Assembly: GCA_028687585.1 (NCBI GenBank)
Contig: JAQTZV010000001.1
Span: 331,116-395,115, forward strand
Direction: 5' to 3'
Source of the DNA: Desulfuromonadaceae bacterium
GTDB lineage: Bacteria > Desulfobacterota > Desulfuromonadia > Geobacterales > Pseudopelobacteraceae
Length of the DNA: 64,000 nucleotides
Both the position numbers and the translations under genes were made by a program. The notes beneath the pieces are model-generated. The model worked only from the letters and a program-made list of their open reading frames with translations, searched no databases and was not told the origin of the DNA. How positions within the stretch are numbered: the first letter of the stretch is position 1; each line of letters starts with the position of its first letter. Shown here one piece after another: positions 45,072 to 53,903 of the stretch.

Positions 45072-46874
45072 ATGAACCTGATTGATGACATGATATCGAT
45101 TTTTGACGCTTCAGAAGAGCTATACTCAGAGCGAGACGTTGCCACTGGAATTCGCACGAAACTAATCGAGAGCAACATCCCTAAATCCGATACTGAACAG
45201 TTCTATGACCTGATGGCATTTGAGTTTGCTGAAAATTGCCAGGATAAAGACAATGGCTGGGGAACGTACTTCGGGCCGTTTATGACTTTGGATAATGGCG
45301 ACGGAACCTTCTCTGAATCGCCTAGCATTCAGGAAATAACGCCCGAATGTATAATCCATTGGGCGCAGAGAGCACAACAGGTAAAGCATCCTGTTCTTAA
45401 GTCCAGATACGCACATTTGGTATGGGACTTTTCCAAGAGAATAATCGGGAACGCTGCTCCAATTGACTACGCAAGAATAACTATCGATAGTTCTATCGAG
45501 CTGACCTCAGTTGTTTACGAAAAGTATGACGCCATTCTGTTTAAGGTGGTGGTTCCAAAGAAGCTTGCCAGGGCCTTATCGATTGCCATTTCCGTAAAAG
45601 ATGAACCTCGGATAAAGTTGGCTGTGGAAGCACTTATTTCCTATGAAAATAGGGTTGGACAAGACGAATATCCGGCGACATGGGGGTTTAGTTTCGACCA
45701 TCTACTTGGGAACAAGAAAGCAGGCTTATCAGCAGAACAAAAAGAGAAAATCATTCAAGACCTGGAAGCCAGATTAGACCGGATATCCAACTCTGAAGCG
45801 GTGGGGAATGAAAAACGGTGGTGTATTGAACCTGCAGCAATCCGACTGGCTCAGTATTACCAACGAGAAAAGAGCCCAGACGATGCCAAAAGGGTAATCC
45901 TCAAACTAGGAGATGCTTTTTCCCAGTTGGCCGAAAACAGTGCCCCATTAATTGCATCATCTCACTATGAAGAATTGCGCTCGTTATATCAGCAATACGG
46001 CCTTTCAGACGAAGCGAAACAGCTCGAAGTCAAATTGGCGGAGCTTGGCCCAAAAGTCGTTTCAGAATTTAAACGAGTGCCTTTCAGATATGAAATTAAG
46101 CAAGAGGTCATAGAAGCCTATACAGCCGAAATTCTTGAGGGTGGGTTAGAAACCTCACTCGCCAGGATTGCAATTCAATTCATCCCTAACAAGCAACAAG
46201 CTGAAAACAGCTTGAAAGATATAGCGAATCAATGTCCGCTATCATATACCATTCGCAACCAAATGTATGACCATGACGGGCGATTGGTTGCAAATATAGA
46301 TTCTATTGATAACGACTTAGATGGTCGCCTGATTGGCCACATATCACAAACGTTACAGTTTGAAATGCCTTTTCTCCACTTCGCTCTTACAGGGCTGATT
46401 GAAAAATATAGTCTCGCAAAAGACGATATCGTTAGTCTGGTATTAGAATCACCAATATTCACCGCAGACAAGCAAGGGATAATAGACGCGGGGGTGGATG
46501 CTTACCTGAATGATAACCACCTTGTTGCTGCTCACTTGCTCATCCCACAAATAGAAGCGGCCATCAGGAACCTGCTGAGAATGGCCAACGGTTCAATTTA
46601 CCGGCCCAACAAAAATGGTGGTTTCGATTACAGGACATTAGGAGATTTGCTCCCTGACGGCCTATTTAAGAAGATAATCACAGATATATTTGGAGATGAC
46701 GCCAATTTGTATTTCAGGATTCTCTTTAACGACAAAAGAGGCTGGAACATCCGCAATGACATTTGCCATGGGATTCTCGGGTCAGATGCAATTCAGAAAC
46801 CGATAACTGACCGGATTATGCACGTACTTATCTTGTTGTCACGCATCAGGCCGGTTGAAGAGATAAACAAATAG
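45072..46874 (+). CDS. DUF4209-like HEPN protein
   Basis: A 600-residue mostly alpha-helical protein. The end resembles DUF4209: HLLIPQIEAAIRNLLR, DLLPDGLFKKII and then WNIRNDICHGIL. The last contains R561-N562-x3-H566, the R-x4-H HEPN signature of a ribonuclease. The N-terminal half has helical repeats. Defence-associated HEPN proteins usually cleave RNA after activation. The gene is followed, after 166 bases, by the CHAT protease gene on the same strand, and the two may form one system. Family name given from memory. Confidence 0.65.
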   Translation: MNLIDDMISIFDASEELYSERDVATGIRTKLIESNIPKSDTEQFYDLMAFEFAENCQDKDNGWGTYFGPFMTLDNGDGTFSESPSIQEITPECIIHWAQRAQQVKHPVLKSRYAHLVWDFSKRIIGNAAPIDYARITIDSSIELTSVVYEKYDAILFKVVVPKKLARALSIAISVKDEPRIKLAVEALISYENRVGQDEYPATWGFSFDHLLGNKKAGLSAEQKEKIIQDLEARLDRISNSEAVGNEKRWCIEPAAIRLAQYYQREKSPDDAKRVILKLGDAFSQLAENSAPLIASSHYEELRSLYQQYGLSDEAKQLEVKLAELGPKVVSEFKRVPFRYEIKQEVIEAYTAEILEGGLETSLARIAIQFIPNKQQAENSLKDIANQCPLSYTIRNQMYDHDGRLVANIDSIDNDLDGRLIGHISQTLQFEMPFLHFALTGLIEKYSLAKDDIVSLVLESPIFTADKQGIIDAGVDAYLNDNHLVAAHLLIPQIEAAIRNLLRMANGSIYRPNKNGGFDYRTLGDLLPDGLFKKIITDIFGDDANLYFRILFNDKRGWNIRNDICHGILGSDAIQKPITDRIMHVLILLSRIRPVEEINK

Positions 46875-46916
46875 TTGAATATCTGTAACTTGCGGAACGA
46901 CACCTAATACTAAGAA

Positions 46917-46943
46917 GTGGCATGGATTTTCAACTAGTGCCAC
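46917..46943. repeat. Inverted repeat between the HEPN and CHAT genes
   Basis: Arms GTGGCA (46917-46922) and TGCCAC (46938-46943) with a 15-base loop; a second GC-rich hairpin (GCCGC/GCGGC) lies 50 bases on. Either may be an operator, a weak terminator or chance. Confidence 0.3.
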
Positions 46944-47040
46944 GGGCCATGAAACCAGCCTGTCAGGCTAATGGCGTTGGCGCGAAAGAGGATGCCGCCG
47001 GCCTCTTGCGGCCACAAATCAGTGGAAGAAAGGGTCAACA

Positions 47041-49575
47041 GTGCAATTTGAACCTGCCAAAGTTCCTATAGAGGACGTTATAAATTTTGAAAAAGTGATC
47101 AGGGAAGCTATTGATGGCGGAGTTTCCGACTCGGAGTTAGATGAGGTTGATGACCGGTTGATAGCAAATCTAAACTCCGGTGAACCCAATATACGTGCGA
47201 TAGTCGCTTGCTGTGAGCGCTTACTGGATATTTACGCTGATTATAACAAAGACGAGTTAAGAGCATTTACGTTTTCTACATTGGTTGCAGCGCATATACG
47301 AAATGACGACATCGTATCAACGATCTCAGCTATGGAGATGGGTGTTAAATTTTCATTGGAGGTAGAAGCACCGAATGCCGGCTATTCAATAGTAAGTAAC
47401 GCGCTCCCATATATAATGTGCTCTGATGTCGCAGTTGATACGAAGCTAACCACTTTAGCACTTTGCACAATATTTCTTGACGAGTATGAGTTTCACGACG
47501 AACTCATTAAAGCCTACACAAATGCCGCTTATATCTTTGCTGAAAACGGTGCGTATCCCGCGGCATATCGAGTATTGGAGGATGCTGAAGCTGTCGCTGA
47601 AAATATTCTAGGTGGATCTGCTATCATTGAAGTCTTATCTGTACGGGTTGGAATAGTCCTCCAAGAGGGAGCCCCAGAACCATGCCTCAAGGTTAGTCAT
47701 GAAGTACTAAAGACTATTGAAGAAAAAGGTTTAACAGCTCCGATTAACTTGTTAGCTAACGTAGCAACAGCATATCAAAGATATGAAGCTCCTGAAAAAG
47801 CAATTGAACTATACGAGCAAATTATCGCTGAAGTAAAGGCGTCACAGCCGTCAAATATGACATTGCTTGCCGCCAATCTTTCAATTTGCAGAAGAAAGCT
47901 GGGAGATATCGAAGGCGCCATCCGGGACGAAGCGGTCGCTCGTGAATACTCAGATTTTGCTGCAGAAAACAAAGAGGCGTTGTTAGAACTAGAGTTAGTT
48001 ACTGCAGTCAATCATGTGGCTAATGGCGAACATGAGATAGTTATTTCCAGCCTCGCGTCGTCAGCACAACTTTTGGACCAGCTTATGTCAAAATCGCTGA
48101 GATTGAATTACCGGCGAGGTTGGCGCCAGCGGTTTATCAATCGAATTGAGCCTATTATTTGTTCGTTGCCAACATCCGGAGTTGTCCACGATTTACTCGG
48201 CCCCCTTGCTGTGTGTAGAAGTAATGCAGTGTCTGATTGGATGCATTTTCTTGATTGGGTAAAAGTGATATCTAGCAATCCAGCGGTGCCCGGAGAAAAG
48301 AAAGCCGAACTTGAGAAGTATGTTTCAAGGCTTAAAGATGTTGGAACCCCCTTCGTTTACGAGTTTTACGAAAAATATGATGACCCGTTTCAAAGAATGG
48401 CAATTCCTTCCCCCTGGGAGCGCCTTAGCACCCTGGTTGAAGACTTGGTCGCGTCGTATGGGGTTGCGCGCCCATATGATGACGCTTTGATTGACAAGAA
48501 GATCATTCTTTTCAAGGAGCGATTGGCCGAAGGGAATGTGCTTGTTCTTTGGCTCAGGTCATCCTTGCTTTTTATAAGAGGAGAGAGTTACTACAGGTAT
48601 GAGCTAGGGAGAGCTGACGAGAAATCATTCTTTGAAAAACTAATATCATACAGATTTAACTCAGTCACAATGAGAGAAATGGCAGAAGCCATTGCTGAAA
48701 TTTCAAACCGATTGACGGACGCTTTGGAATCGGCAGATAACGTACTGAAGTTCCCGGCTAATTGCCAATTCATCTATATGCCTGATGCGTTTGACCGACT
48801 TTCTCTGGTTCCGTCTTTCGTGAAACGTGGCTCAACGGACTGGGGGTTGCGAGTAGCACCAGTCTTATACAAGAGAAGCAGCGCTGAGGTGTTAATTGAA
48901 CGCATGGTAGGCATTCCTGACGATCCTGAAGAATTATTACTTGCCGAAGCGGAATTGAAACACATCTCCAAAATCATTAGCCAAGCGGTCTGCACCCTCG
49001 TTGACAAGACTGATGAGGAGTCATTTCTTAAGGCTATGAAGACCGCAGACGCTTTGGTAATAACGACCCACGGCTTTCCACTGGCTAATTTCAAAGATCC
49101 TTATTTTGCTAGTCTCGGGGGGCCTAACATTAGTCACGTCATTAATACTGCAACAATACAAAGAGAGTTCATCAATCTGCCATACAGCCTTGTCTTGATA
49201 AATTCCTGCCATGGAACCTCCAGTCTCCCAAAAGGACCGTCGTATGATATGGTAAGTTTTCCGATTCTTATGTTGATGAACAAAAAAAGCAGCGTAATTG
49301 CCTCAAGCTGGAAAACCCTAGATAAAATATCATATCTTTTCTCTCATGTTCTTTTTGAAATGCTAAAGAAAAATCCAGGCATCGACTCTGCCTATATGGA
49401 AGCCTTATTAAAGTTAGCCACAATGGATGGTGACCAAGCATTTGATATTCTAACTGGGATCGAAGACGAAAAAATTCGAGAAATAATTATCACAGGATCA
49501 AGTAAAGAGAACCTGAATCAAATGCTCCATCACCCTTACTGTTATGGAACCTTTCAATTGTACACTCTTTTTTAG
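47041..49575 (+). CDS. TPR-CHAT protease-like protein
   Basis: An 844-residue protein, GTG start behind AAGAAAGGG. The first 420 residues are alpha-helical repeats of TPR type (for example ANVATAYQRYEAPEKAIELYEQ). The C-terminal part is a CHAT domain of caspase-like cysteine proteases with the catalytic pair His677 (LVITTHGFPL) and Cys723 (LVLINSCHGTSSL). CHAT proteases with TPR sensors act in defence (for example with gasdermins or the type III-E CRISPR effector). No gasdermin-like gene is seen here; the upstream HEPN protein may be the substrate or partner. Confidence 0.85.
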   Translation: MQFEPAKVPIEDVINFEKVIREAIDGGVSDSELDEVDDRLIANLNSGEPNIRAIVACCERLLDIYADYNKDELRAFTFSTLVAAHIRNDDIVSTISAMEMGVKFSLEVEAPNAGYSIVSNALPYIMCSDVAVDTKLTTLALCTIFLDEYEFHDELIKAYTNAAYIFAENGAYPAAYRVLEDAEAVAENILGGSAIIEVLSVRVGIVLQEGAPEPCLKVSHEVLKTIEEKGLTAPINLLANVATAYQRYEAPEKAIELYEQIIAEVKASQPSNMTLLAANLSICRRKLGDIEGAIRDEAVAREYSDFAAENKEALLELELVTAVNHVANGEHEIVISSLASSAQLLDQLMSKSLRLNYRRGWRQRFINRIEPIICSLPTSGVVHDLLGPLAVCRSNAVSDWMHFLDWVKVISSNPAVPGEKKAELEKYVSRLKDVGTPFVYEFYEKYDDPFQRMAIPSPWERLSTLVEDLVASYGVARPYDDALIDKKIILFKERLAEGNVLVLWLRSSLLFIRGESYYRYELGRADEKSFFEKLISYRFNSVTMREMAEAIAEISNRLTDALESADNVLKFPANCQFIYMPDAFDRLSLVPSFVKRGSTDWGLRVAPVLYKRSSAEVLIERMVGIPDDPEELLLAEAELKHISKIISQAVCTLVDKTDEESFLKAMKTADALVITTHGFPLANFKDPYFASLGGPNISHVINTATIQREFINLPYSLVLINSCHGTSSLPKGPSYDMVSFPILMLMNKKSSVIASSWKTLDKISYLFSHVLFEMLKKNPGIDSAYMEALLKLATMDGDQAFDILTGIEDEKIREIIITGSSKENLNQMLHHPYCYGTFQLYTLF

Positions 49576-49584
49576 CAGGCCGTT

Positions 49585-49880
49585 GAAAACTACCCCGCTT
49601 GAGCTGCTTTACTTCCGACTAGCAAACTTGTTCGTTGCTTCGATTTCGCCGTTTCCGGGCGTTTTTGTCGCATCCGGGTGCACTTTCTTTTATGAGGCTG
49701 CTACGCCAAGATTTCGCAGTTTTCCAGGTGGTAGGTTGATGCGGTTAGAGTGAAGTACTAGCCGACTTTCTCTATCCCCCTATGCCGGGTTTTCCTGAGA
49801 TTGCCGGCTCCCTTGATCCAGCCAAATGTCTACTCGATTCGCTTGCGTACTTTCAAATTCCTCGCTGTAAGCTGAATCGG
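49585..49880 (-). pseudogene. Decayed IS5-like transposase, C-terminal end
   Basis: Read on the minus strand, the DNA translates as VRKRIE*TFGWIKGAGNLR then KTRHRGIEKVG*YFTLTAS, which is the end of an IS5/IS1182-type DDE transposase with internal stop codons replacing Glu and Trp. No terminal inverted repeats or intact 5' part are present. It marks an old insertion at the junction between cargo and the DNA-processing operon. Confidence 0.7.
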
Positions 49881-49894
49881 TGCGCATAACGCAC

Positions 49895-49927
49895 AAATAG
49901 AAAAAGGCGGCCACATTTGGGCCGCCT
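49895..49927 (-). terminator. Rho-independent terminator of the minus-strand operon
   Basis: On the minus strand a GGCGGCC...GGCCGCC hairpin with a 7-base loop is followed by TTTTTCTATTT. It ends the long operon 22 bases after the last gene. Confidence 0.85.
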
Positions 49928-49948
49928 CTATCCAGGTCAGACGATATA

Positions 49949-50104
49949 TCATCCGACCTGAAGACTGTAGCAGGGTCTCATCCACGTGAAAATGGATATT
50001 ACTTCGATCTGACCGCCTGAAAGATCGTTCCTCAGTAAGGCCTTCTCGAATTCCTCCCACGAAAGCGTATACTCCCTGCCGTTTATCCTTGCTTTTACTG
50101 TCAT
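49949..50104 (-). CDS. 51-residue protein, last gene of the minus-strand operon
   Basis: ATG 50104 follows AAAGGGGAGAGTC. The protein (MTVKARINGREYTLSWEEF...) is small and mixed alpha/beta. Overlapping frames on the same strand are longer only because they read through the leader. No family recognised. It is preceded by a complex leader and a terminator, so its expression is probably controlled separately. Confidence 0.6.
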   Translation of the reverse strand: MTVKARINGREYTLSWEEFEKALLRNDLSGGQIEVISIFTWMRPCYSLQVG

Positions 50105-50199
50105 GACTCTCCCCTTTGTATTTTTGATAGGAGCCCAAGAGGGCTCCCCGCAACCACCGTAGATACGGAGGCTCCGAGGAACCCTCTTGAGTGTGGGGA
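50105..50199 (-). promoter_or_regulatory. Structured leader of the 51-residue gene
   Basis: On the minus strand, CAAGAGGG and CCCTCTTG (50182-50189 and 50136-50143) can pair, but the second arm also lies in a perfect GGAGCCC/GGGCTCC hairpin (50130-50147). The ribosome site GGGGAGAG (50107-50114) has an exact 8-base complement (50195-50202). These exclusive pairings look like an on/off translational switch. Confidence 0.6.
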
Positions 50200-50236
50200 G
50201 AGAAAAATGGGAGGGCGCATGAAACGCCGCTCCCAT
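50200..50236 (-). terminator. Terminator after the lipoprotein gene
   Basis: On the minus strand, stem ATGGGAG...CTCCCAT with an inner GGCG/CGCC and a T run (TTTTTCT). It lies inside the operon before the 51-residue gene, so downstream expression needs readthrough or its own start. Confidence 0.75.
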
Positions 50237-50271
50237 TATCTAAAGAGGATGAGTCTCCATCCTATTACCTG

Positions 50272-50547
50272 CTACTCTGACTCTGTCCGCGGCGGACCCG
50301 GCTGTACTTGCTCCGTGGGTACTTCCTTCTTCCGCTCCTCTTCGCGTTGCTGCACCTTATCACGCAGCTCATCTTGAGGATCGGTCATGGCCCTGCCGGC
50401 ACTGGCCGTCATATGAACGACCGTGGCGACCGGGTTCACCCAGGAAGCTCCCTGGGTCGCAAGTTCTACGCTGGCCCACTGGCTGTGACTGCAACCGCCC
50501 AGAAACATCGCCGCAACTATCATCAGAATCGAATGTACCTTTGTCAT
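50272..50547 (-). CDS. Small lipoprotein
   Basis: A 91-residue protein with a signal peptide and lipobox LGGC, then a short ordered part (TVVHMTASAGRAM) and a charged, glutamate-rich tail. ATG 50547 overlaps the primase stop (TAATG) behind GGAGG. A lipoprotein in a DNA-processing operon may be a surface-exclusion or envelope-anchoring protein, but this is only inferred. Confidence 0.7.
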   Translation of the reverse strand: MTKVHSILMIVAAMFLGGCSHSQWASVELATQGASWVNPVATVVHMTASAGRAMTDPQDELRDKVQQREEERKKEVPTEQVQPGPPRTESE

Positions 50548-51836
50548 TATCGTGCTCCTCCATGATGTATTATGATTTCCTCGATGCCCGGAAGAAACTC
50601 CTGACTGAACAGCTCTCCCAGATTTCCTCGCTTGGCCAGCAGCCTGGCGACAGCGGGAATCGATCTTGCCATGTACGCGACCCCGTTCTCCAACCGCTCA
50701 AGACGGTGGAGGTTCTGCATCGTGGCGTTCATTTCGATGCCGGACTGTTTCAGAAAGTCGAAGCCGGACATGGTGACGAGATTTTCCGTTTTGCCGCCGT
50801 TCTTATAGAAAGAATCGGGGTCCTGGCCATCCGGGAAGATGAATACTGTTGCCTTCATCTCTTCCTTTACCGCCAAAAGGATTGCCTTTTGATGAGCTTT
50901 TCTGCCGGCGTCGTCTCCATCGAACATCAGGTTCAGACGCCGGACATAGTGCTTCAGTATCGCAGCATGCTCCCTGGTGAACGCCGTCCCGCAAGTGGCG
51001 ACGACGTTGTTGATCCCGGCAGCCCACATCTGCATAAGATCTATGTAGCCTTCGACCACATAGACCTCGCCTTTCAATTTCATCGCTTCAATGGCGCCGT
51101 CCAGTCCGAAGAGGGTCGCCGACTTCCTGAAAAGCGGCGTCTCCGGGCTGTTGATGTATTTGTATCGTGATTTGGTTGCACTGATAGTTCTGCCGGCAAA
51201 GGCGATGATGTACCCCGTTTTATCCCTGATGGGGAACATCACGCGCCCCCGGAATATATCCCGGTAACCACCTGCGTCTTCTTTCTTTATCAGACCGGCC
51301 TTTTCCGCGACATCAAGCGGAAACCTTTCCTTGTCGAGATACTCCACAAGTGTTTTCCCGCCGAGCGGTGCGAAGCCGATCCCGAACTGCCTGACCATTG
51401 CATCGGTCATCCGGGAGCCGACGTATGCTATTGCGCCGTTCTGATTTTGCAGCAAGCTGTTGTGGTAGAACTGCTGAGCCCTTCGCAGGACATTCAGCAT
51501 GTTTCTCCGTTCGCTCTCCTCTTTGTAACCGTCATTGGGGATGCTGATTCCTCCCTTCCTGGCGAGTATTTCGAGAGCGGCTGGGAACGAGATGCCGTCA
51601 ATTTTCATCAGAAACTTGGCGACATCGCCACCTTCAGAGCAGGCGCCGAAACAGCGCCAGGTTTGTCTGCCCGGGTCCACGGTAAAAGACGGCGTCTTTT
51701 CCTTGTGAAAAGGGCAGCATGCCGTGTAGGACCGTGACGATTTCCTGAGAGGGACATATTCTCCAATAATGGCGACTATATTGTCCGCTCCATAGGAAAG
51801 GATCTCCTTCTTGATCCGGTCAGGTATCATTTTCAT
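50547..51836 (-). CDS. DnaG-like primase, shortened
   Basis: A bacterial-type primase of 429 residues. The N-terminal CHC2 zinc-binding domain (CCPFHKEKTPSF and WRCFGAC) and the TOPRIM core (VYVVEGYIDLM, and LMFDGDDAGRKA) are intact. Host DnaG proteins have about 600 residues; the C-terminal helicase-binding domain is missing, as in primases of mobile elements. It would make primers for transferred-strand or element replication. It overlaps the TSCPD gene by ATGA, with its GGAGG site inside that gene. Confidence 0.92.
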   Translation of the reverse strand: MKMIPDRIKKEILSYGADNIVAIIGEYVPLRKSSRSYTACCPFHKEKTPSFTVDPGRQTWRCFGACSEGGDVAKFLMKIDGISFPAALEILARKGGISIPNDGYKEESERRNMLNVLRRAQQFYHNSLLQNQNGAIAYVGSRMTDAMVRQFGIGFAPLGGKTLVEYLDKERFPLDVAEKAGLIKKEDAGGYRDIFRGRVMFPIRDKTGYIIAFAGRTISATKSRYKYINSPETPLFRKSATLFGLDGAIEAMKLKGEVYVVEGYIDLMQMWAAGINNVVATCGTAFTREHAAILKHYVRRLNLMFDGDDAGRKAHQKAILLAVKEEMKATVFIFPDGQDPDSFYKNGGKTENLVTMSGFDFLKQSGIEMNATMQNLHRLERLENGVAYMARSIPAVARLLAKRGNLGELFSQEFLPGIEEIIIHHGGAR

Positions 51837-52228
51837 GGGAAAACAACCTCCATGGCGTTCGCCGTGGCAAACTCCTCTTCTTCGATCATGCTGTTCAAAT
51901 CCGCACCTGTTTCCAGATGCTTCAATATCAGCCTTATCGCAGAAGCCACTTCGTTGAGGCAGGTTCTTGGCCCCTGATGGCAGGCAATGCCGGAAAGGGC
52001 CTTGACTGCATCATCTGCCTCCAGTCCGGATCGAAGTCCATAGGAGACCAATCGGGCGATGCCGTCGGCCATTGCCGAGCCGCAACCGCCTGCCTTGCCG
52101 AAGCGGATGAAGACCTCGAAGGGTTTCCCTTCCTGGGTGGTGACGGTCACGAATATCTTGCCGCAGTGTGACCGGCGTTGAATGGTGTAACCCGGCGCGG
52201 CGGCCGGGCGTGGTGTTTTCGGGCTCAT
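51833..52228 (-). CDS. TSCPD-domain protein
   Basis: 131 residues from ATG 52228 behind AAAGGAGAA. The motif GKAGGCGSAMADGIARLVSY is the TSCPD domain found at the C-terminus of B12-dependent ribonucleotide reductases, where it carries a cysteine pair and may bind metal. Here it stands alone and is coupled to the primase, so a role in dNTP supply or in priming is possible but not shown. Confidence 0.8.
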   Translation of the reverse strand: MSPKTPRPAAAPGYTIQRRSHCGKIFVTVTTQEGKPFEVFIRFGKAGGCGSAMADGIARLVSYGLRSGLEADDAVKALSGIACHQGPRTCLNEVASAIRLILKHLETGADLNSMIEEEEFATANAMEVVFP

Positions 52229-52303
52229 ATCTATTCTCCTTTGTATAAGGGTCAGAACTCCCTCGGGGGATTGTTCCGCCCCCTGTCGGGTTGGCATTGT
52301 CAG
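52229..52303 (-). promoter_or_regulatory. Structured leader (family member) of the TSCPD gene
   Basis: Minus strand: CAACCC, then AGGGGGCGGAACAATCCCCC, a 3-base loop, GAGGGAGTTCTG and AAAGGAGAA before ATG. The inner C-run/G-run stem is clear; SD hiding (CCTT/AAAGG) is weak here. Confidence 0.55.
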
Positions 52304-52576
52304 TTAACCTTTTGCCTCGGCAACCACATCAGCCAGGCGTCTTACCGCTTCGCCTAAATCGCCGTGATCCCAGGTTTCGATCAACTGTTCGGCTGCTGCC
52401 AGCAGTTTCGGTGAGGTCGCGTAAAGCCGTGCGTCTGCTTCTACGGTCTCGTTGATAGGCTGGTTATTCGCCCCGCACGCGTAAACAGAGGCATGAGGCA
52501 TGAAGCCGACACGGGCAATGGCAATGAAGCCTGCGCCGTCCACTCTTCTTATTTCCAATGGTCCTTTGGTGTGCAT
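52304..52576 (-). CDS. Small protein with a phage-type EADARL motif
   Basis: A 90-residue protein: beta-rich beginning and the end EADARLYATSPKLLAAAEQL, a motif common in phage and plasmid proteins of unknown function. ATG 52576 behind CGGGAGAA. No catalytic motif. Confidence 0.65.
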   Translation of the reverse strand: MHTKGPLEIRRVDGAGFIAIARVGFMPHASVYACGANNQPINETVEADARLYATSPKLLAAAEQLIETWDHGDLGEAVRRLADVVAEAKG

Positions 52577-52627
52577 AGTTTTTCTCCCGTTGGTCAGGGG
52601 ACTCTCCCCTTGATGGTTGATTTGAAG
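52577..52627 (-). promoter_or_regulatory. Short structured leader (family member)
   Basis: Minus strand GGGGAGAGTCCCC forms a hairpin; its 3' arm TCCC is also complementary to the SD GGGA. It is the shortest member and lacks the inner stem. Confidence 0.5.
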
Positions 52628-53509
52628 TCAGGCTCGCAGCCGCTCATCCCGACAGCACTCGCCGATGAAATGGGCGAGGTCGTCGCTCTGGTAGAAGATG
52701 CGGGCGCTGCTTTGGATGATCAGGTTGCCGCAGCCGACGCATTTGACTGCTCTCTCGATTGGGCTGTCCGTTTCCGTCAGTTCCCGGATATAGTTCTCTT
52801 CACACTCCGGGCAATGATAGATTTCCCTGTCGATGCCGAACAGTGTGTCGGTGCGGGTCAGTTCCAGATTGCCGTCACATGCCCGGCAAATTGGCCCGTC
52901 CTGCTCTTTGATCGAGTTTGAGCCGATTACCCGATGGATCTTCCAGGCAATGCGGGCGAGCTTTCCGGAAGGTGTGGAATCACCTGAGCAGCGGCGCAGG
53001 GTCTCAATGTCGAGAGTATTCCCGGCGTCGTCAGTCGTGAGCGCCTGGAATACCTCCCTGAGCAGAGGAAGGTACGAATCATCCGTTTCCGGGCCGATAT
53101 CCCCGGTTTCGGCCTCATGTTTCCTTTGTTCCAGCCAGGATGACGTACCGCAAAACTGCACGTCATCGACGGTAATGAAAACCGCACTGCCGCCGTAACC
53201 GTCAGGCCGCATCCTGGAACACGAATAGGAGCTTTCCTTGAGAATCCAGGGAAGTTCGCCGTTGGAACGGCGGATAATTTCCTGGAATCTGTCGTAAAGA
53301 TCATCCTCACTGAGTTCGATGTCATTCTTGGGATCTTCGCCAGGGAGAGCACCGGCTGTACACCAGTCTTCCGCATAGAGGTAGATTTTGTCTTCTCCAT
53401 CGGGGTCGATGCTGATGCTGAAGGCCTCGAAAAAGCGCCGGTCCTCGTCGGTTACCAAGTGGGTAGGTATGGATGGTTGGAAAATTGATTGACTAAGGTA
53501 GTCTGTCAT
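52628..53509 (-). CDS. Zinc-ribbon protein of unknown function
   Basis: A 293-residue acidic protein. The C-terminal third has paired cysteines CRACDG...CPEC and CVGCG...CC, two probable zinc ribbons. The N-terminal two thirds have no recognised motif. ATG 53509 follows AAAAGGAGACAGACC. No function is proposed; it may bind nucleic acid. Confidence 0.65.
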   Translation of the reverse strand: MTDYLSQSIFQPSIPTHLVTDEDRRFFEAFSISIDPDGEDKIYLYAEDWCTAGALPGEDPKNDIELSEDDLYDRFQEIIRRSNGELPWILKESSYSCSRMRPDGYGGSAVFITVDDVQFCGTSSWLEQRKHEAETGDIGPETDDSYLPLLREVFQALTTDDAGNTLDIETLRRCSGDSTPSGKLARIAWKIHRVIGSNSIKEQDGPICRACDGNLELTRTDTLFGIDREIYHCPECEENYIRELTETDSPIERAVKCVGCGNLIIQSSARIFYQSDDLAHFIGECCRDERLRA

Positions 53510-53588
53510 GTGGTCTGTCTCCTTTTATTCTCAGGGGAGACGGACCCCCTTGTCGGGGAGTTGGTCTCCCCGTTGGGATTGAATCTGT
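53510..53588 (-). promoter_or_regulatory. Structured leader (type member) of the zinc-ribbon gene
   Basis: Minus strand: outer stem GGGGAGAC/GTCTCCCC (arms 53564-53571 and 53534-53541) around an inner CCCC/GGGG hairpin. The segment GGTCCGTCTCC pairs 10 of 11 bases with GGAGACAGACC (which holds the SD), so the SD is free only if the outer stem forms. Confidence 0.7.
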
Positions 53589-53903
53589 TTAGAGGTGGGT
53601 GTCCAGGCCGGTGATGCTGGTGAAAATATCTTCCAGATCATCGGCATAAACGTAATCAAGTTTTTGGATGGTGTCGAATTTCAGTTCAGGTCCGGGAAAG
53701 ACTTTCAGGGCCTCAAAGATGTAGGTATCGGTCCAGTCCAGGGTAATCCTGATCTTGTTGATACCCTCCTTGGCAAACCCTGCCGGCAGGCTGAACGAGA
53801 TGAAGTTGTCGCCGCCGATGAAATCCATGGCGCCGGTCATGGCAATGAAACGCCTGCCACCCAGTTGGGCAAGTATGGTATTTGCGACTTGCAGGTCGGC
53901 CAT
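53589..53903 (-). CDS. Hypothetical protein in ICE module
   Basis: A 104-residue protein, mainly alpha/beta (GGRRFIAMTGAMDFIGGDN). ATG 53903 overlaps the stop of the upstream gene by one base, so translation is coupled and there is no leader. Similar proteins occur in phages and SXT-like elements. Function unknown. Confidence 0.65.
   Translation of the reverse strand: MADLQVANTILAQLGGRRFIAMTGAMDFIGGDNFISFSLPAGFAKEGINKIRITLDWTDTYIFEALKVFPGPELKFDTIQKLDYVYADDLEDIFTSITGLDTHL

Noticed and set aside
49830..50153. 107-codon minus-strand ORF over the last operon gene
   Set aside because: It runs through the terminator and into the transposase remnant; the 51-residue frame has the SD and a better composition.
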